Source: UBA12170 sp964293475 (GTDB lineage: Bacteria > Bacteroidota > Bacteroidia > Bacteroidales > UBA12170). Taken from it: 64,000 bases of DNA. A program made the translations under genes and the position numbers. Shown here piece after piece: positions 61,116-64,000 of this stretch. Every line of letters starts with the position of its first letter. Positions within the stretch are counted from its first letter, which is position 1. The stretch lies in NCBI GenBank assembly GCA_964293475.1, contig CAXYYJ010000030.1, forward strand, positions 1 to 64,000. Direction: 5' to 3'. The notes beneath the pieces are model-generated. The model was not told the DNA's origin and made no database searches. It saw nothing but the letters and a program-made list of their open reading frames with translations.

Positions 61116-61611
61116 TAAGATATTAATCTTATGGACACTGCTCCTATTAGTAATAGCAATATGGATTATTTATCCAATATTTATAGCTAAACATATTCCA
61201 ATTGAACTGAGAAATGGGCAACCTGTTGATTCTTTTGGTGCCCTCAACACATTGTTTTCTGGGTTTGCGTTTGCAGTTCTGATTTATACTATAATTCAAC
61301 AAAATTATCAATTAGGAATGCAAAAAGAAGAACTTTCTTTGCAGAGAAGGGAACTTGAACTTACAAGAATTGAGCTAAATAGGAGTGCTTCCGCCCAAGA
61401 ATCCACAGAGAAATCGATTAAAAATCAAGCAAAATTAATGGAATATTCATCAAAATTAGATGGATTAAAAACTCTATTACAAACTTATCGAGATAATTCT
61501 GAGAGCAAACATTATACAATTCCAGAGAAAGAAACATTTAGAAGAAAAACAAAAGATATTGAGAAAGAAATTGAGCGATTAATTGAAGGTTTATCAAAAA
61601 TGATAAACTAA
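61108..61611 (+). CDS. Two-TM coiled-coil membrane protein, unknown
   Basis: 167 residues: TM1 at ~4-27 (ILILWTLLLLVIAIWIIYPIFI), a short loop, TM2 at ~45-63 (LFSGFAFAVLIYTIIQQ), then a long charged coiled coil (KEELSLQRRELELTRIELNRS). This architecture is widespread among small proteins in defence islands, but I recognise no specific family. It is coupled with the YodC-like gene. Confidence 0.65.
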   Translation: MNSKILILWTLLLLVIAIWIIYPIFIAKHIPIELRNGQPVDSFGALNTLFSGFAFAVLIYTIIQQNYQLGMQKEELSLQRRELELTRIELNRSASAQESTEKSIKNQAKLMEYSSKLDGLKTLLQTYRDNSESKHYTIPEKETFRRKTKDIEKEIERLIEGLSKMIN

Positions 61612-61971
61612 AAACTACTTTCAAAATTTTGTAAATTGCTTTGCGGTGTTCTGTCAGGTTGTCGCCACGGATTCCCACATGATTGTCTACGACCAGCGGA
61701 CGACCTCCCCTATTCCGCAACGCCAACTTAAAATTTACTGTTAGCGTTCATTGGAAGGCACAAAACAAACTATAGAATGATAAAGGAATTTTGCTACATT
61801 AAGACAAAGAAGAAAAATGAACAGCCCCCCTACACAAAGCAGCATATTTGCAAGCCCCAACACAAAAGCCGATGCTTCAGCTTGCAAAAGAGCTGTTTTC
61901 TTGCCGACGCACCAGCGGAAATTGATACATTTGCGTTTATTGACAAATTCAATTTAAGGACAAATTAAAAT
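61612..61971. other. Intergenic region with GTTAGC boundary motif and hsdM promoter
   Basis: Holds CGCCAAC (about 61720) and CTGTTAGCGTTC (about 61739), an inverted core pair similar to that at a cassette boundary; the CTGTTAGC also occurs at 59780. A -7 box TACATTTG at 61926-61933 with TTG 22 bases upstream (61901-61903) probably drives hsdM. A 63-codon frame at 61777 has no protein-like pattern and is rejected. Confidence 0.45.
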
Positions 61972-63780
61972 ATGAGTTTAAATACACAGAATCTACAACC
62001 AATTATAAACTTCATCTGGACAGTTGCTGACGATGTATTGATTAACAAATTTCTTGAAAACCAGTATCAGGACGTTATTCTTCCAATGACTGTTTTACGT
62101 CGTTTGGATTTGGCACTTGAACCAACAAAAGACAAGGTTTTAAAGACCCACGAAGAATTTAAAAGCAAGATTGACAACTTATACGGATTGCTGACCAGTG
62201 AACAACATGGAACCGGTTTGGCGTTTTACAACACATCAAAGTTTACCATGAAAAAACTGTTGGCTGACCCGAAAAATATTGATACCAACTTTTTAGATTA
62301 TCTCAATGGTTTTTCAGAAAATGTGCAAGACATTATCACGAAGTTTAAATTCCGTAACCAATTAGAAACCTTTGAAACAACAGGAATTACCTTTTCACTC
62401 ATTGAAAAATTCTGCAATCCGAAAGTTGAATTAAGCCCCGACAAAATATCGCCTATGGCAATGGGTTATATGTTTGAGGACTTAATCAGAAGATTTAACG
62501 AAAAAACAAACGCAGCAGCAGGGCGACACTTTACCCCAAGAGAAATTATTGAGTTAATGACTCATTTGGTTTATTTGCCAGTAAAAGACAAAATTCAGAA
62601 AGGAACATTTTTAGTTTACGACCCTTGTGCGGGTTCGGGTGCAATGCTTACGCAATCAAAAGCATTTGCCACCAATCCCGAAGGAGAAATAAAATCGAAA
62701 GCTACATTTCACTTATACGGACAAGAAAACACAGGAGAAATGTATGCGGTTTGTAAATCGGATATGTTGCTGAAAGGCGAAGACCCTGACAAAATAAAAT
62801 TTGGTTCAACGCTAAGTGAATACGGTTTTGACCCCGATTTAAAATTCAATTTCATGCTTACCAATCCTCCTTATGGAACAAGTTGGAAGCAAGACATTGA
62901 CAACTTAAATGTTGGAACGGAAAAGAAAATAAGCATTGTTGACAAACGCTTTAATCTCAAAATCAAAAACTTTAAAGGAGAACTGGAAGAAACCTCTTTG
63001 ACTTCACGAAGTAACGACGGACAGTTAATGTTTATGCTCCACATGCTTTCTAAGATGAAAGACCCGAAAGACGGCGGAAGTAGAATTGCTTCTGTTCAAA
63101 ATGGATCGGCTCTTTTTACAGGTGATGCTGGAAGTGGCGAAAGTGGAATCCGTCAATACATTTTAGAAAACGATTTGTTGGAATGTATCATTCAGTTGCC
63201 AAATGACATTTTCTATAATACTGGAATAGCCACTTACGTATGGATTATTTCAAATGTGAAAGATGAAAAACGAAAAGGTAAAGTTCAGCTGATTAACGCT
63301 TCAACTGAAGAGTTTTACAAAAACATGAGAAAGCCTCTTGGCGAAAAACGTTTGGAACTTTTGCCTGAACACATCATAAAAATACAAGAACTCTATTTTG
63401 CATTTGAGGAAAACCAATATTCAAAAATATTTGACAACGCAGACTTTGGCTTTTATCAGATTACAGTTCATCAACCCGAAAGAGACGAAAAAGGTAAAAT
63501 TGTACTTGATGCGAAAGGATATCCAAAATCTGATAGTTCATTGAAAGATTTTGAAAAAGTGCCAATGAAGGACAAAATTAAAGACTATTTCAAAAATGAA
63601 GTTTTGCCTTTTGCTCCTGATGCTTGGTATGATGATAAGAAAATGAAAGTTGGATATGAAATTTCATTTACTAAATATTTTTACAAACATGAACCATTGA
63701 GAGACCTTGCTGATATTGAAAAAGACATTACGCAGTTAGAAAAAGAAACTGATGGTTTATTAAATGAGATTATAGCATAA
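61972..63780 (+). CDS. hsdM: Type I restriction-modification DNA methyltransferase (M) subunit
   Basis: 602 residues. HsdM methylates adenine (N6) using SAM in the HsdM2S complex. The N-terminal helical domain (FIWTVADDVLINKFLENQYQDVILPMTVLRRLD) is followed by the methyltransferase fold with motif I DPCAGSG (217-223) and motif IV NPPYG (298-302), and GRHFTPREIIELM before it. The C-terminal helical tail carries a family-typical insert (PERDEKGKIVLDAKGYPK). The stop overlaps the hsdS start by one base (TAATG). No hsdR is in the window; it is expected further right. Confidence 0.95.
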   Translation: MSLNTQNLQPIINFIWTVADDVLINKFLENQYQDVILPMTVLRRLDLALEPTKDKVLKTHEEFKSKIDNLYGLLTSEQHGTGLAFYNTSKFTMKKLLADPKNIDTNFLDYLNGFSENVQDIITKFKFRNQLETFETTGITFSLIEKFCNPKVELSPDKISPMAMGYMFEDLIRRFNEKTNAAAGRHFTPREIIELMTHLVYLPVKDKIQKGTFLVYDPCAGSGAMLTQSKAFATNPEGEIKSKATFHLYGQENTGEMYAVCKSDMLLKGEDPDKIKFGSTLSEYGFDPDLKFNFMLTNPPYGTSWKQDIDNLNVGTEKKISIVDKRFNLKIKNFKGELEETSLTSRSNDGQLMFMLHMLSKMKDPKDGGSRIASVQNGSALFTGDAGSGESGIRQYILENDLLECIIQLPNDIFYNTGIATYVWIISNVKDEKRKGKVQLINASTEEFYKNMRKPLGEKRLELLPEHIIKIQELYFAFEENQYSKIFDNADFGFYQITVHQPERDEKGKIVLDAKGYPKSDSSLKDFEKVPMKDKIKDYFKNEVLPFAPDAWYDDKKMKVGYEISFTKYFYKHEPLRDLADIEKDITQLEKETDGLLNEIIA

Positions 63781-64000
63781 TGAGCAAGTCAAAATATTCA
63801 ACATACAAACCATCGAAAACGCTTTGGCAAGAGCAAATTCCCAGTCATTGGCAGGAAACAGAATTGCGTATGCTCTTTGCCGATAACAAAAACAAAAATA
63901 TTGGACTAGTTGAAAGAAATTTACTTTCGCTAAGTTACGGAAAACTAAAACGTAAAGACATTGACAATGCCACGGGCTTAGTTCCTGCATCATTTGAAGG
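63780..64000 (+). CDS. hsdS: Type I restriction-modification specificity (S) subunit, 5' part
   Basis: 73 complete codons are inside the window; the gene continues past its end. It begins MSKSKYSTYKPSKTLWQEQIPSHWQETELRMLF and continues into LLSLSYGKLKRKDID, the usual first target-recognition-domain entry of HsdS (IPxHWxxxxLxxLF, LSLSYGK). It determines the DNA sequence recognised by the complex. It is translationally coupled to hsdM. Confidence 0.9.
   Translation, partial: MSKSKYSTYKPSKTLWQEQIPSHWQETELRMLFADNKNKNIGLVERNLLSLSYGKLKRKDIDNATGLVPASFE

Noticed and set aside
61777..61968. 63-codon frame before hsdM
   Set aside because: Cys- and Lys-rich, irregular, and it contains the likely hsdM promoter; no sign of a protein family.

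Overview
The window looks like a chromosome segment of a Bacteroidota bacterium, most likely a fermentative anaerobe of the Bacteroidales/Marinilabiliales type. The evidence is: promoters of the TAnnTTTG (-7) / TTG (-33) type; starts mostly without Shine-Dalgarno sequences; a type IX secretion C-terminal sorting domain on a GH13 enzyme; an nrnA-gldI-like-FKBP cluster divergent from ndk; and many lipoproteins. Fermentative genes are present: tryptophanase, NADP-type glutamate dehydrogenase, ADP-forming acyl-CoA synthetase and carbamate kinase. GC content looks like about 40%, lower in the accessory stretches.

Layout. 1-5400: a two-component system (response regulator cut by the window edge), phosphofructokinase, a 0.5-kb array of nested palindromic repeats, and tryptophanase. 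5600-9650: an accessory scar with a DUF262/HNH (GmrSD-like) gene, a DUF3800 gene with no ATG start, a 44-bp direct repeat, degraded ORFs, a truncated acyl-CoA carboxylase fragment and a possible small RNA. 9677-17960: glutamate dehydrogenase, then three tandem LruC-domain lipoprotein genes. Each has its own promoter and terminator, and their sequences are mosaic through gene conversion. 18000-26300: ADP-forming acyl-CoA synthetase, SRP RNA (minus strand), RseC-like protein with a LuxC-type reductase, L31 type B, GlmU-like protein and Lon. 26300-41200: ComEC, C26 lipoprotein, thioesterase, glycosyltransferase, ClpC, GyrA, TPR protein, TrmH and an S9 peptidase.

41270-47560: an operon of NrnA and three FKBP lipoproteins, Ndk, and an XRE regulator whose upstream region carries six TTACAnnTGTAA-type palindromes, then carbamate kinase. 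47760-53230: anion symporter, TetR regulator, ApbE, an outer-membrane-like protein, and a tryptophan synthase beta gene preceded by a leader peptide with three consecutive Trp codons and an attenuator-like terminator. 53300-57900: a conserved hypothetical gene, a secreted GH13 enzyme and a small exported protein. 58500-64000: a second accessory/defence stretch with a P-loop ATPase, two membrane-anchored coiled-coil proteins, a YodC-like protein, duplicated intergenic segments, and the start of a type I restriction-modification locus (hsdM complete, hsdS cut by the window end).

The best candidates for something new are: the mosaic LruC triplet; the XRE regulator with its operator cluster; the trp leader on a lone trpB; the nested-palindrome array; and the 58.5-61.6 kb cluster with its repeated boundaries. 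No tRNA, rRNA or CRISPR array was recognised.
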